Made by a program: the position numbers and the translations under genes
Notes under the pieces: generated by a model
The model's input: the letters and a program-made list of their open reading frames with translations, nothing else
What the model was told of the DNA's origin: nothing
Databases searched by the model: none
Shown here: in pieces, positions 42,758-50,895 of the stretch
How the letters are laid out: every line of letters starts with the position of its first letter
How positions within the stretch are numbered: the first letter of the stretch is position 1
NCBI GenBank assembly: GCA_038522945.1
Contig: JBCBJV010000015.1
Coordinates: 1 to 64,000 of the forward strand
Reading direction: 5' to 3'
DNA length: 64,000 nt
DNA from: MED-G105 sp038522945
GTDB lineage: Bacteria; Pseudomonadota; Alphaproteobacteria; Caulobacterales; Parvularculaceae

Positions 42758-44353
42758 TCACATCGCCTCCCTGATCCAGCTCTTTAGGATGCTGGCTGAC
42801 TCATTTGAGTGAGCCTTAACGACGTCGGTCACCTTCTGAAGCGATGAGGCTTTCACTTGACCTTCCACTTGAGCCAGTGAAATCCGCCGATTGAGTTCTG
42901 TGTCCGATGCTTGCAGATCGCGAACGACTTCGGCGTCAGCAGTTGCTGGCGGGATGACAGTTGGGAGCGTTGATGCAGCAATACTTGGGTCTGACGCCGG
43001 CAGAAGCATTGGCCGGAGAACAAACACAATGACTGCAAGAGCGATGATCCCGAGTGCAATCGTTTCAAATGCCTTGACCGGATCGGCGAAAAGCTCGCTT
43101 GACGACGAAGAGGCGGCATCGTTCGCTGTGTTGCTTGAAAGCTGGGTATCGGCGAATGTGGTTTCCACAAGATTGACCTGGTCGCCGCGGGTGCCGTCGA
43201 ACCCAATTGCGGACTTGATAAGGGCCTCAATGCGCGCAAGTTCCTCTGGCGAGCGAACTTCTGGGGCGCGATTGACCGCCACTGCGACCGACAATCGTTT
43301 GACGCCGCCCATTTCCCGGATCTCATTGCGAACGGTTCTGGAGATTTCGTAGTTGGTGACCTCTTCGGTCCGCTGGTTGGTATTGCTGCTACGCGGATCA
43401 GTAGACGTATCAAAGTTTTCGCCGGGAAGGGCATTTGCGACCGTTACCCCTGCCGCCCCGCTCGTATCGCTGGCGTTTGAGGCTTCCTCAATGACGGTTG
43501 ACGACAGGATTGTCTGGCTGTCGGGATCAATGATTTCGGCGTTTTCTGTAACCCGGTTGAGGTCCAGTTCTGCGCTCACTTGAACGCGTAAATTATCTGG
43601 CCCGACAATTTTGCCAACCAGATCCTCAATCATGATCCGTAGCCGACGTTCCGTGGCGACCGTTTTCTCATCTAGTGAGCTGGCGACCATGAAGTCGTTT
43701 TCTCTGCCACCCGATGCGAGAAGGCTCCCACTACTGTCTAAGATCGTCACATCGGTCGGGTTCATGTTTGGAACGGCGGAAGCGACTAGGTTGCTAATGG
43801 CTTTCACTGACCGTGGATCCAGGCCCCTCGGTGCGTCCACCACGATCGATGCGCGCGCTGTGGTCTGTTCGCGATCAAATAAGGAGCGCTCAGGCAGGAC
43901 CAAATGAACTCTGGTCGAACGAACGCCAGAAATCGAGTTAATGGTGCGAGCGAGTTCCCCTTCCAAGGCGCGCAAGCGATTGATATTTTGGTGAAAAGAG
44001 GTGGTCGCGAAAGTGTCTTGCGTGTCAAAGAGTTCGTATCCAACACCCGTCGAAACACTCACGCCTTCGCCTGCTAGACTTAGTTTAGCGGCTGCGACCT
44101 GATCTTTCTCCACCATGATTGAGATCCCCGACTGGGTTTCATGGAGGGAATAGCGCATGTTTTGCTGATCGAGTTCTGAGGCAATCTGCTGGGCATCCGT
44201 GTAGTCCAGATTAGCATACAGAATACCCATGTCTGGAGATGACAGGCGAAAGACGATCAGACCCAGGATGGATACTGCGCCAATTGAGATCCCAACTATG
44301 CTTGCGAGGCGCCGAATACCAAACGACTTAAGGGACGCCAGAATTTCATCCAC
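42758..44353 (-). CDS. fliF: Flagellar MS-ring protein FliF
   Basis: 531 residues. Two TM segments, near residues 20-42 and 430-450, flank the periplasmic ring-building part: LYANLDYTDAQQIASELDQQNM, the SAVPNM region, and ESTFADTQ-like LVETTFAD. The C-terminus (RISLAQVEGQVKASSLQKVTDVV) binds FliG. It is the first assembled flagellar component. First gene of the fliF-fliG-fliH-fliN-flbD-flhA-flhF run. Confidence 0.97.
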   Translation of the reverse strand: MDEILASLKSFGIRRLASIVGISIGAVSILGLIVFRLSSPDMGILYANLDYTDAQQIASELDQQNMRYSLHETQSGISIMVEKDQVAAAKLSLAGEGVSVSTGVGYELFDTQDTFATTSFHQNINRLRALEGELARTINSISGVRSTRVHLVLPERSLFDREQTTARASIVVDAPRGLDPRSVKAISNLVASAVPNMNPTDVTILDSSGSLLASGGRENDFMVASSLDEKTVATERRLRIMIEDLVGKIVGPDNLRVQVSAELDLNRVTENAEIIDPDSQTILSSTVIEEASNASDTSGAAGVTVANALPGENFDTSTDPRSSNTNQRTEEVTNYEISRTVRNEIREMGGVKRLSVAVAVNRAPEVRSPEELARIEALIKSAIGFDGTRGDQVNLVETTFADTQLSSNTANDAASSSSSELFADPVKAFETIALGIIALAVIVFVLRPMLLPASDPSIAASTLPTVIPPATADAEVVRDLQASDTELNRRISLAQVEGQVKASSLQKVTDVVKAHSNESASILKSWIREAM

Positions 44354-44406
44354 GAATACAATACCCCTTTAACAGGCTCCCGGCCGCATGCTTAATTGGC
44401 GGGAGT

Positions 44407-44421
44407 GGGCAATATTTGCCC
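44407..44421. promoter_or_regulatory. GGCA-N5-TGCC palindrome upstream of fliF (putative FlbD site)
   Basis: GGGCAA-TAT-TTGCCC is a perfect 15-base palindrome centred 61 bases upstream of the fliF start. The same GGCA-N5-TGCC core recurs three times between fliK and flgK. Assignment to FlbD is inference from the gene context. Confidence 0.55.
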
Positions 44422-44454
44422 GGTATGTCGTAAAAAAACCGTTGAGAGCCAGAT

Positions 44455-44489
44455 CAATAAAAAAACCCGCCTCGAAAAGCCGGGGCGGG
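44455..44489 (-). terminator. Rho-independent terminator after sciP
   Basis: On minus, GGGCGG-type arms CCCGCC and GGCGGG form the stem (with extra G/C pairs inside) and are followed by seven Ts. It lies ~45 bases beyond the sciP stop and separates it from fliF. Confidence 0.85.
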
Positions 44490-44531
44490 CAAGAAAGTGT
44501 TTACAAAGATTATTTAGAAGTAAATGATTAA

Positions 44532-44822
44532 CTAGCGGTATTGCTGGACCCGTGTGGCGCGCAAGCCAGGCAAGCCATGCTGATCGATTGCTTTTTGCCA
44601 GCTAAGAAACTCTTCAACCGTGAGGGAGTATCGGTCACAAGCTTCTTCTAATGTAAGCAATCCTCCCCGAACGGCCGCGACCACCTCGGCTTTGCGCCGT
44701 ATGACCCAGCGCTTTGTTGAGGTAGGAGGTAGGTCTTTCAACGTGAGGGGCAGACCGTCAGGGCCAATTACATAGGCCTCCTTGGACTGCATCTCGTCTA
44801 CGTTAGATATAGCGACCGTCAT
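44532..44822 (-). CDS. sciP: SciP, inhibitor of CtrA (DUF1153)
   Basis: 96 residues. The DUF1153 core YVIGPDGLPLTLKDLPP followed by TKRWVIRRKAEVVAAVRGGLL and LSWQKAIDQHGL is diagnostic of SciP. In Caulobacter SciP binds CtrA, blocks RNA polymerase recruitment, and restricts flagellar and cell-cycle genes to the right cell stage. Its location inside the flagellar cluster, between the hook genes and fliF, couples the two systems physically. TTAA-N7-CTAA (44881-44895) is upstream. Confidence 0.95.
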   Translation of the reverse strand: MTVAISNVDEMQSKEAYVIGPDGLPLTLKDLPPTSTKRWVIRRKAEVVAAVRGGLLTLEEACDRYSLTVEEFLSWQKAIDQHGLPGLRATRVQQYR

Positions 44823-44880
44823 TTCCGTGGTATTCCTTCACCAGATACGCAACTTGATGATAAATGTAGCGCTTCCGCTT

Positions 44881-44895
44881 TTAAAAAACGGCTAA
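44881..44895. promoter_or_regulatory. CtrA-like box upstream of sciP
   Basis: TTAA-AAAACGG-CTAA has one mismatch to the CtrA consensus TTAA-N7-TTAA and lies 59-73 bases upstream of the sciP start. A single near-match in A/T-rich DNA is weak evidence. Confidence 0.35.
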
Positions 44896-44965
44896 GTGTC
44901 AAGGTAAATCCTTCTCTAAGCGCTTGATTAAATTTAGAGTTTTTCTGTGCAATGACGGCGTGAAA

Positions 44966-45826
44966 CTAGGCTGCGGTATCAACAATGGTCCGCCAAAATT
45001 CATCGGCAACCGACAGAATACGTGAATTGGTGGAGTAGGCCTGCTGGGTCGAAATAAGCCTGGAAAATTCCTCTCCTATGTCGACAGTGGAGGCTTCGAT
45101 CGCGCGATCTTCAATTTGGCCGGACCCCTGGCTGCCAGGATCAACCAGTGCAGCGTTGCCGGACTGGGTGGTCGCCCGAAACGCCGTGCCTTCAGCGCGC
45201 TCCAAGCCACCTGCATTTCGGAACAAGGCCACAGGCAAGCGGAAGAGGGTTTCCTCCGTACCGGATGTGTATTCAGCGACGACAGTGCCGTCGGGGTCGA
45301 TGCGAAAACTTGCTAAGTTTTGCCCGCTCGATGCTGTCGTCTGTAGATTGACGGCAGTTAATCCGCCCAACGTGGTTGCGGTAGACTGACCAGGGCCGGT
45401 GGTCCGGGTTCCCTGAAGCACATCGCCATTCCCATTCACAAGGAAGCCGTTGTCTCGCAGTGTAAAGTCGCCTGCTCGCGTAAACCGGATGTCGGGTGAG
45501 CCGCTATTGCTGCTGGTCTGGTCGGCGACAGTAAAATAGCCACGGCCTGAGATCGCAATGTTCCCTGGTTGGTCGGTACGAAGAATGTTCCCTTGTTCAG
45601 AAGCCAGCAATTGGGTTGTGGTTCCAACACCGCCGCCAATTGCCGTTGAACCAATGGCGTCGTTCAGGCTGGGAACATCGTTTGGGATCAACTGGTTGAA
45701 ATCGGTTCGTGTCTTTTTGTACCCAACTGACTGGCTGTTCGCTATATTTGTGGAAACATCCGACAAGGCGTTGGAATAAGCATTTATCCCGGAAACACCG
45801 ATGGAAAATATGTTTGTAAGCGACAT
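44966..45826 (-). CDS. flgE: Short FlgE-type flagellar hook/rod protein
   Basis: 286 residues. The N-terminus (FSIGVSGINAYSNALSDVSTNIANSQSVGYKKTR) and C-terminus (EFSRLISTQQAYSTNSRILSVADEFWRTIVD) are hook/rod coiled-coil domains, and GNIAISGRGYFTV is the conserved inner motif. Position after fliK and flgD points to the hook subunit FlgE. But E. coli FlgE is ~400 residues and Caulobacter FlgE ~590; this protein lacks the outer D2-type insertion and is closer in length to FlgF/FlgG. FlgE is the best call by context, with FlgF/G the alternative. Confidence 0.7.
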   Translation of the reverse strand: MSLTNIFSIGVSGINAYSNALSDVSTNIANSQSVGYKKTRTDFNQLIPNDVPSLNDAIGSTAIGGGVGTTTQLLASEQGNILRTDQPGNIAISGRGYFTVADQTSSNSGSPDIRFTRAGDFTLRDNGFLVNGNGDVLQGTRTTGPGQSTATTLGGLTAVNLQTTASSGQNLASFRIDPDGTVVAEYTSGTEETLFRLPVALFRNAGGLERAEGTAFRATTQSGNAALVDPGSQGSGQIEDRAIEASTVDIGEEFSRLISTQQAYSTNSRILSVADEFWRTIVDTAA

Positions 45827-45847
45827 GGAACGGGGCTTTCTGAGTTC

Positions 45848-46558
45848 TTAAGAGTTTCCACCGACACGGAAAATGTCATCTAGAGATATGTTTCCGTGGT
45901 CTGTTTCTAGGGTAGGGGTCCCATCGTTCAGCAGGATGCCCAAGACCTCTGCGCTTAGCCGGGTGGCAACACTCTGGGCGGAACCGTCCGGGTCTGTTTG
46001 TGTTACACGAGCCGAATAGCGGCCGGCGGCAAGCGTCTCACCGTTATCCCCGATGCCGCTCCAGGTAACTGTATTGGCACCGACCGATCCCGGTCCAGGA
46101 AGGGTCGCGACCACGTTCTGGCTTTCATCGAGGATTTCGACTTGCACGGACTGCGATGGCGAACGGAGTGTGTATTCCCAATTGATCGACTGACCATCGA
46201 AGACAGCTTCATTTGCGGAGAACGAAACGGACTTACCAATGAGTGCAAACGCATCTGCGTTTTGATTTGATGACTGTAAGGCGATCAGGGTTTCCAGATT
46301 TTCGTTCGTTGCAATTGACTGTTCGACCCCAGCAAATTGAACCAATTGCTGGGTAAATTGCTCCGTATCAAGCGGTTCTAAAGGGTCTTGGTTCTGAAGT
46401 TGTGTTGTCAACAGCGTCAGGAAGGTTTCAAAATCAGCCCCAAGCGTTGCTGAGGCGGCCGCTGATTGGGAACCAGCGTTCGTTATTGACTGGGATGTTT
46501 CGGACTGGAGCGCAGTCGTTGATGGAAGCTGTGCCAGTTGGGAGTTTATCGGATCCAT
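45848..46558 (-). CDS. flgD: Flagellar hook-cap protein FlgD
   Basis: 236 residues. Low-complexity Ser/Gln-rich start, then FETFLTLLTTQLQNQDPLEPLDTEQFTQQLVQFAGVEQ, the FlgD signature. A Tudor/FnIII-like domain follows with GDNGETLAAGRYSARV. It caps the growing hook and is exported. Ten bases after fliK. Confidence 0.95.
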   Translation of the reverse strand: MDPINSQLAQLPSTTALQSETSQSITNAGSQSAAASATLGADFETFLTLLTTQLQNQDPLEPLDTEQFTQQLVQFAGVEQSIATNENLETLIALQSSNQNADAFALIGKSVSFSANEAVFDGQSINWEYTLRSPSQSVQVEILDESQNVVATLPGPGSVGANTVTWSGIGDNGETLAAGRYSARVTQTDPDGSAQSVATRLSAEVLGILLNDGTPTLETDHGNISLDDIFRVGGNS

Positions 46559-46567
46559 TGGTGTCTC

Positions 46568-47542
46568 TCACGCTTTCACATCGATCAGACGCGATGCGTC
46601 AGCCGATGCAAAATCAAACTCAAAGTTAGGGCTTGGAAACCTTTCGCTGGGAGCGATTGTTTCGGAAGAATTCTGGGCCTGTGCGTTGGCGCCTTCCTCA
46701 CGGTGTGAGAAGTCAAAGGTCAGCTGGCGATCGGCGGTGTCAATGCCAGCGTCTGTGAGCGCATCGCGCATGGCTTCTTCATTTGAGGAAAAAAGGTCAA
46801 AGCCTTCGCGTGAATCGAAGACTAGGCGAATGTGCATGGAGCGGTCAGACTGGATCTCCACCTGACCCGTCACGCGCCCCAGTTCCGGTGGATCGAGCCT
46901 CAAACGAAACAAGGATTGATCGGCGTTAACGCGTCGGGCGAGCACCTCCGCGAAAGGTTCTACGGTGCCTGCGGCTTGAAAGGTACCAGCGGAGGAGGGT
47001 TTGGTGACGCTCCCTCTCACGGTTGCAGACGCCTCAGATGCCGCGGAAGCGCCAGCGACTACCCCGTTGGGACCTGAGATTTGCGACCGCGTTGTTTGTC
47101 CCAGCTGATACGGGGCTAAATGTCCTTGGCTTGCCAAACCAAGGAGAGGCGATGTGCTCGTAGAGGTGGCAGGAAAACGAGCCGCGGCTGCCGTGCCTGC
47201 TGATGTCGTCGTTGTTTTTGCATGCGTAGCCACCGGCTCTTGAACATCGCCAGATGAGAGTGGATCGGCTGACGGAGTATTAGCTTCGATCAACGGGCGG
47301 TTCTCAGTCGTCGTTTTGGCTCTTTGTCTGGGGGAACCCTCTGGGTCAGCCGCGATTTGTTCTTGTGGGGTCGCGCCATGGACATTGAGAGCGGTTGCAG
47401 CTTGATTGCTAAGGGTAGCTGCCGCAAAGGCAAAGCTAAACTGAATTGGGTCGTCTTGATCTGTTACCGATTGCCTTGCGGTTGTATCATAACTTGGGAG
47501 GGGAGTGGTCGAAGGGTTGAGTGGCAATGATAGTTGGATCAA
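46568..47542 (-). CDS. fliK: Flagellar hook-length control protein FliK
   Basis: 324 residues. The first ~190 residues are Thr/Ala/Ser/Pro-rich and disordered, as in FliK rulers. The C-terminal domain holds LRLDPPELGRVTGQVEIQSDRSMHIRLVF, the FliK/HLC signature that triggers the FlhB specificity switch. The start is a TTG at 47542, supported by GGGGAGATAAAA; no in-frame ATG is near. First gene of the fliK-flgD-flgE unit. Confidence 0.9.
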   Translation of the reverse strand: MIQLSLPLNPSTTPLPSYDTTARQSVTDQDDPIQFSFAFAAATLSNQAATALNVHGATPQEQIAADPEGSPRQRAKTTTENRPLIEANTPSADPLSSGDVQEPVATHAKTTTTSAGTAAAARFPATSTSTSPLLGLASQGHLAPYQLGQTTRSQISGPNGVVAGASAASEASATVRGSVTKPSSAGTFQAAGTVEPFAEVLARRVNADQSLFRLRLDPPELGRVTGQVEIQSDRSMHIRLVFDSREGFDLFSSNEEAMRDALTDAGIDTADRQLTFDFSHREEGANAQAQNSSETIAPSERFPSPNFEFDFASADASRLIDVKA

Positions 47543-47597
47543 TTTTATCTCCCCTGGATTATTTAGATGGCTTGCGGATCAAATTTGCATTTTGCTT

Positions 47598-47613
47598 CGC
47601 AATTCCTATTCCA
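47598..47613 (-). promoter_or_regulatory. Sigma-54-type promoter for fliK-flgD-flgE
   Basis: On minus: TGGAAT-AGGAA-TTGCG, with the invariant GG and GC spaced by 10 bases. Expected start near 47587, ~45 bases before fliK. Consistent with FlbD/sigma-54 control of the hook genes. Confidence 0.55.
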
Positions 47614-47675
47614 TAAAAATAACCCAAGAATTCCAGTGATTTAGCGTTTGCCTAAGTGCAATAGACCGCCAGGTC

Positions 47676-47688
47676 GGCAATTCGTGCA
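47676..47688. promoter_or_regulatory. Degenerate GGCA-N5-TGCA element
   Basis: GGCA-ATTCG-TGCA differs by one base from the palindrome seen at 47710, 47889 and 47908. It lies about 95 bases upstream of the predicted hook-operon start. Confidence 0.35.
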
Positions 47689-47709
47689 GGCATAAATGGG
47701 CAGTTGGGT

Positions 47710-47722
47710 GGCAGGTCTTGCC
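47710..47722. promoter_or_regulatory. GGCA-N5-TGCC palindrome (putative FlbD site)
   Basis: GGCA-GGTCT-TGCC. About 78 bases upstream of the predicted flgK start of transcription and ~129 from that of fliK, a position suited to an enhancer for either direction. Confidence 0.5.
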
Positions 47723-47767
47723 TACCTCTTATGCGGTCGGTGCCACGTGCCTTTTCGGCGGTAGCCT

Positions 47768-47783
47768 TGGTGCACCGATTGCA
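47768..47783 (+). promoter_or_regulatory. Sigma-54-type promoter for flgK-flgL
   Basis: TGGTGC-ACCGA-TTGCA is a close match to TGGCAC-N5-TTGCA with the GG and GC spaced by exactly 10 bases. Predicted start near 47794, leaving a ~170-base leader before flgK. Confidence 0.65.
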
Positions 47784-47888
47784 ACGTCAGTAGGCAAAGT
47801 GAAAAGCCTGTTGCTGATCTGCGAGCTTGTCTCAGGAAAACCCTAGGATTTTTGGGGCATGATGGGTCGTAGCAGGCAGATTTCGCTA

Positions 47889-47901
47889 GGCAGGTATTGC
47901 C
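47889..47901. promoter_or_regulatory. GGCA-N5-TGCC palindrome (putative FlbD site)
   Basis: GGCA-GGTAT-TGCC, differing from the 47710 copy only at one spacer base. It is about 100 bases downstream of the predicted flgK transcription start. Confidence 0.5.
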
Positions 47902-47907
47902 ATCATA

Positions 47908-47920
47908 GGCAGTTTTTGCC
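47908..47920. promoter_or_regulatory. GGCA-N5-TGCC palindrome (putative FlbD site)
   Basis: GGCA-GTTTT-TGCC, centred 19 bases from the previous copy, about two helical turns, so two dimers could bind on one face. Confidence 0.5.
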
Positions 47921-47965
47921 GAGTGTTTTGCGCAGTGAGACAATAGGCACGCAAAGAGGTCTAAC

Positions 47966-49324
47966 ATGAGTTTGAATGTTGCACTGAATGTTGCGTTATC
48001 GGGGCTCTTTGCCAATCAGACGGCGATTGCAGCGACGTCTGAAAATATTGCGAACGTCAACACCGAAAACTTCAGTGCACGGGATGTCCGGTTTACCGCT
48101 GATGCGTTGCCGGACCAGTTTGCCGGGGTGAGTGCCGATGTTTCCCGCCGGGCTGCTGATCGGTTTCTCCAGGAAACTAATTTTACGGCCCGTGGACGTT
48201 TGTCAGAAGCCACTATCCGGTCGGATGCGCTCGGCAATGTGGAAGCAAGTCTTGGCCGTCTTGACCAGGATATCTCCTATGCCTCGAGGCTTGATCAGGC
48301 GTTTTCAGCTTTGGTGGCGGTAAGTGCCAATCCCCAGTCAGTTGCAACAAAAGCCGATGCACTTGCCCGACTTGACGATACCTTCGCGGCCTTTGGTCGA
48401 ACCTTGGATGCAATTGATACGGAGCTTTCTTCCGCGTCTTCGTCGTTGGAAATTGGCATTGAACGGGTCAATGGGACCCTAGAGACGATCTTTCGATTAA
48501 ATCAGATTGCCTCCTCGAGTGACGGCGCCAAAGATCAGATTGATGCGGCGCTTGCCTCGCTGTCGGATGATTTAGCATTTTCCGTTGCTCGGGCTGAAGA
48601 TGGAACTGTCAGTGTCGCTTTAAGCGACGGAACAGTGATTGCGGACAATACCGGCTTTGTGACATTCGGATTTGATCCGAACATTTCTCCAGCTGTGATC
48701 TCCGCCGCCCGAACCGATGGGGTGACAGGTAACGCATCCGCCCTCACAGGGGATATCTCCGCGAGTCTCGGTGACGGCGCGTTAGGCGGATTGGTTGGAT
48801 TGATCAACACCGATCTGCCGGACTTATTCTCTCTCGTCGATGGTGTCATGAGAGAAGTCGTAGGTGAATTGAACGCTGCATATATTCTGAACACTATTTC
48901 TGGCCAGGCAACACCGACCACTGACGTTCTGATCGTCGAGAGCAATGGTCGATTCGCTGTGAATGCAGACATCCGCGCTAATCCGGATCAGTTTGCAGTC
49001 GCCCGTCCAACAACAGGGGCGACGGCCGGTACGACCGATGGGAGTGGTGCTGCCGCGCTTGCTGCGATCGGATCCAATCCGTCCGTCCTCGCGGTTCAGG
49101 AATCCATCGCCCAGATTGGCGTGCAAGCGCGCAATGCGAGTATCGATGCGGCAACCAACGAAGCAATCGTTTCTGACGTTAACTTACGTCTCGCCAATGG
49201 TTCAGGTATAAATCTCGACGAAGAGCTCTCTAATCTGATCATTTTTCAGCAGTCCTACAGCGCAAATGCCCGTGTCATCGCCACAGTTGATGAGCTTTGG
49301 GAAACGCTTTTGTCTGTCCTTTAG
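47966..49324 (+). CDS. flgK: Flagellar hook-associated protein 1
   Basis: 452 residues. N-terminal rod/hook-type helix (LNVALSGLFANQTAIAATSENIANVNTENFSARDV) and C-terminal LSNLIIFQQSYSANARVIATVDELWETLLSVL. Between them are Ala/Ser-rich regions typical of FlgK. It joins hook and filament. A GGTCT stretch with AAAGAGG precedes the ATG. Followed by flgL after 13 bases. Confidence 0.93.
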   Translation: MSLNVALNVALSGLFANQTAIAATSENIANVNTENFSARDVRFTADALPDQFAGVSADVSRRAADRFLQETNFTARGRLSEATIRSDALGNVEASLGRLDQDISYASRLDQAFSALVAVSANPQSVATKADALARLDDTFAAFGRTLDAIDTELSSASSSLEIGIERVNGTLETIFRLNQIASSSDGAKDQIDAALASLSDDLAFSVARAEDGTVSVALSDGTVIADNTGFVTFGFDPNISPAVISAARTDGVTGNASALTGDISASLGDGALGGLVGLINTDLPDLFSLVDGVMREVVGELNAAYILNTISGQATPTTDVLIVESNGRFAVNADIRANPDQFAVARPTTGATAGTTDGSGAAALAAIGSNPSVLAVQESIAQIGVQARNASIDAATNEAIVSDVNLRLANGSGINLDEELSNLIIFQQSYSANARVIATVDELWETLLSVL

Positions 49325-49337
49325 AGTGTGAGTTTCC

Positions 49338-50246
49338 ATGACACAGATTTCCAGCCTCGGCCTTAGTCAAATTTTGCTCGGTGGGCTTGATCGCGCCAAT
49401 CAGTCCAGCTTCGAAAATCAGCGTAAATTGAGCTCTGGCACGGTTGCCGAGCGGTATGGAGATCTGGACGGTAAAGCGGTTCAGTTGCTCAGTGCAGAAA
49501 GTCTGTCGACGAGATCGGGAGCATACCTCGGAGCTACTGAGCAAGTCCTGAACACGTTGGAAGTTCAGGCGGGGGCATATGAGACAATCGATCAGGCCCT
49601 GGGCAACCTGAGTGCGGCGGTATCGCGAACGCTGACAGATGGCACACTTGATCTTTTGGCGATCGATCTCCAGAGCGCAGCGCGTCAGGTATTATCTGCT
49701 CTTAATACGGAAGGACCTTTGGGGTTTGTGTTTGGGGGAGACCGAGCAGATCGTGCACCTGTCGTTGCGACTGACCTTGCCAATCTGACTTCGGACAATG
49801 CCGCTCTTTTTCAAAGCGGCAGCACGGCGGAATGGGCGGTTGGCGAAGGTCAAACTGTGTCGGCTGGGCCGACCGCGCGTGACATCGGGCAGACAATTCT
49901 CGATACCTTTGGAGAGTTGAGTGCCTTTTTGGGGGCGAACGCCGGGCTTGGAAACCTCACCAATGCGGCTTCTGATGCGCTCCAGGGATTCCTCAGTCGC
50001 CTCGAGGCCTTGCGCGAGGACACACTTTCGTCCGCAGCGCGGCAGTCGGTCGAGACGGGCATTGCCTCGCGCGCCGTTGAAACTGCAAGTCTGACGCGAG
50101 ATCGGGCCGACTTGATCGTCGGCGATATAGAGAGTGTCGATGTTGAAGCTGTCATCACCGCACTCAATGAGGACCAATTGGCGATCCAAGCCTCCGCAAG
50201 GGCGCTCGGCATTGCTACAAGCTTGTCGCTTCTTGAGTTCATTTAA
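49338..50246 (+). CDS. flgL: Flagellar hook-associated protein 3
   Basis: 302 residues, flagellin-like. N-terminal LLGGLDRANQSSFENQRKLSSGTVAERYGDL and C-terminal IQASARALGIATSLSLLEFI are the paired coiled-coil regions. FlgL sits between FlgK and the filament. Second gene of the flgK-flgL unit. Confidence 0.9.
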   Translation: MTQISSLGLSQILLGGLDRANQSSFENQRKLSSGTVAERYGDLDGKAVQLLSAESLSTRSGAYLGATEQVLNTLEVQAGAYETIDQALGNLSAAVSRTLTDGTLDLLAIDLQSAARQVLSALNTEGPLGFVFGGDRADRAPVVATDLANLTSDNAALFQSGSTAEWAVGEGQTVSAGPTARDIGQTILDTFGELSAFLGANAGLGNLTNAASDALQGFLSRLEALREDTLSSAARQSVETGIASRAVETASLTRDRADLIVGDIESVDVEAVITALNEDQLAIQASARALGIATSLSLLEFI

Positions 50247-50315
50247 CCCCAGGCCCGCCGGATTAGATGGGATCTTTGCTTGCGCGTTGGGTGTGAAGTG
50301 TGTCACGCCGTTGCC

Positions 50316-50876
50316 ATGTCGATTTTCGGTCCCATAGCTCTTATCGCGGCGATTGGCATCGCGGGGTGGCTTCTGTGGCGTGTCGCGCACGGTCAAGAAA
50401 TGGAAGATGCCGAAACACGCAATGTGACGATCCTGAAAGGGGTTGTCTGGCTTGTGCTTGCTGCGGCGCTCTTTGCGGCAAAACTTTTTCCCTTAGCTTT
50501 AATGACGTTGATTGCGGCAGGCGGTGTCACGGCGATCGAGATATGGCGCTCCCGGACGATCCGGCAGTCCGAGACCGCAGCGACCCCATCAGTGCAAACC
50601 AAGACAGTGATGGATCTGGAGGAAGCTCGTTCAGTACTTGGGATTGCAGAAGGTGCCAGCCGGTCGGAAATCAAGTCAGCCCATCGCACTCTTATTAGCC
50701 AGCTTCATCCGGACAAGGGGGGGACGGACTATCTTGCCTCGAAAATCAATGAGGCTCGCGATCTTCTGATAAAAGCAGCGCCGGCTGAGGTGTTGGTTGA
50801 GGAGCCGAGTTCTCCAGGAGAAGACGATGGAAAATCCTCGCCGCGCGGAGATCGTCCTCGTCCCCCAACAGCTTAA
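50316..50876 (+). CDS. Membrane protein with C-terminal J-domain
   Basis: 186 residues from the ATG at 50316. Two TM segments, near residues 3-22 and 45-75, then a J-domain at about residues 105-160 with helix II AHRTLISQLHPDKGG, the HPD motif intact, and helix III YLASKINEARDLLI. Such proteins recruit DnaK to the membrane, like DjlA-type or TIM14-like proteins. The Pro/Ser/Asp-rich C-terminus is probably disordered. Convergent with the TRAP genes. Confidence 0.85.
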   Translation: MSIFGPIALIAAIGIAGWLLWRVAHGQEMEDAETRNVTILKGVVWLVLAAALFAAKLFPLALMTLIAAGGVTAIEIWRSRTIRQSETAATPSVQTKTVMDLEEARSVLGIAEGASRSEIKSAHRTLISQLHPDKGGTDYLASKINEARDLLIKAAPAEVLVEEPSSPGEDDGKSSPRGDRPRPPTA

Positions 50877-50895
50877 GCATCGTTTCGCGCCCTAC

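Noticed and set aside
47863..47878. Second sigma-54-like match (TGGGTC-N5-AGGCA) before flgK
   Set aside because: GG/GC spacing is right but the -12 element is poor; the 47768 match is much better.
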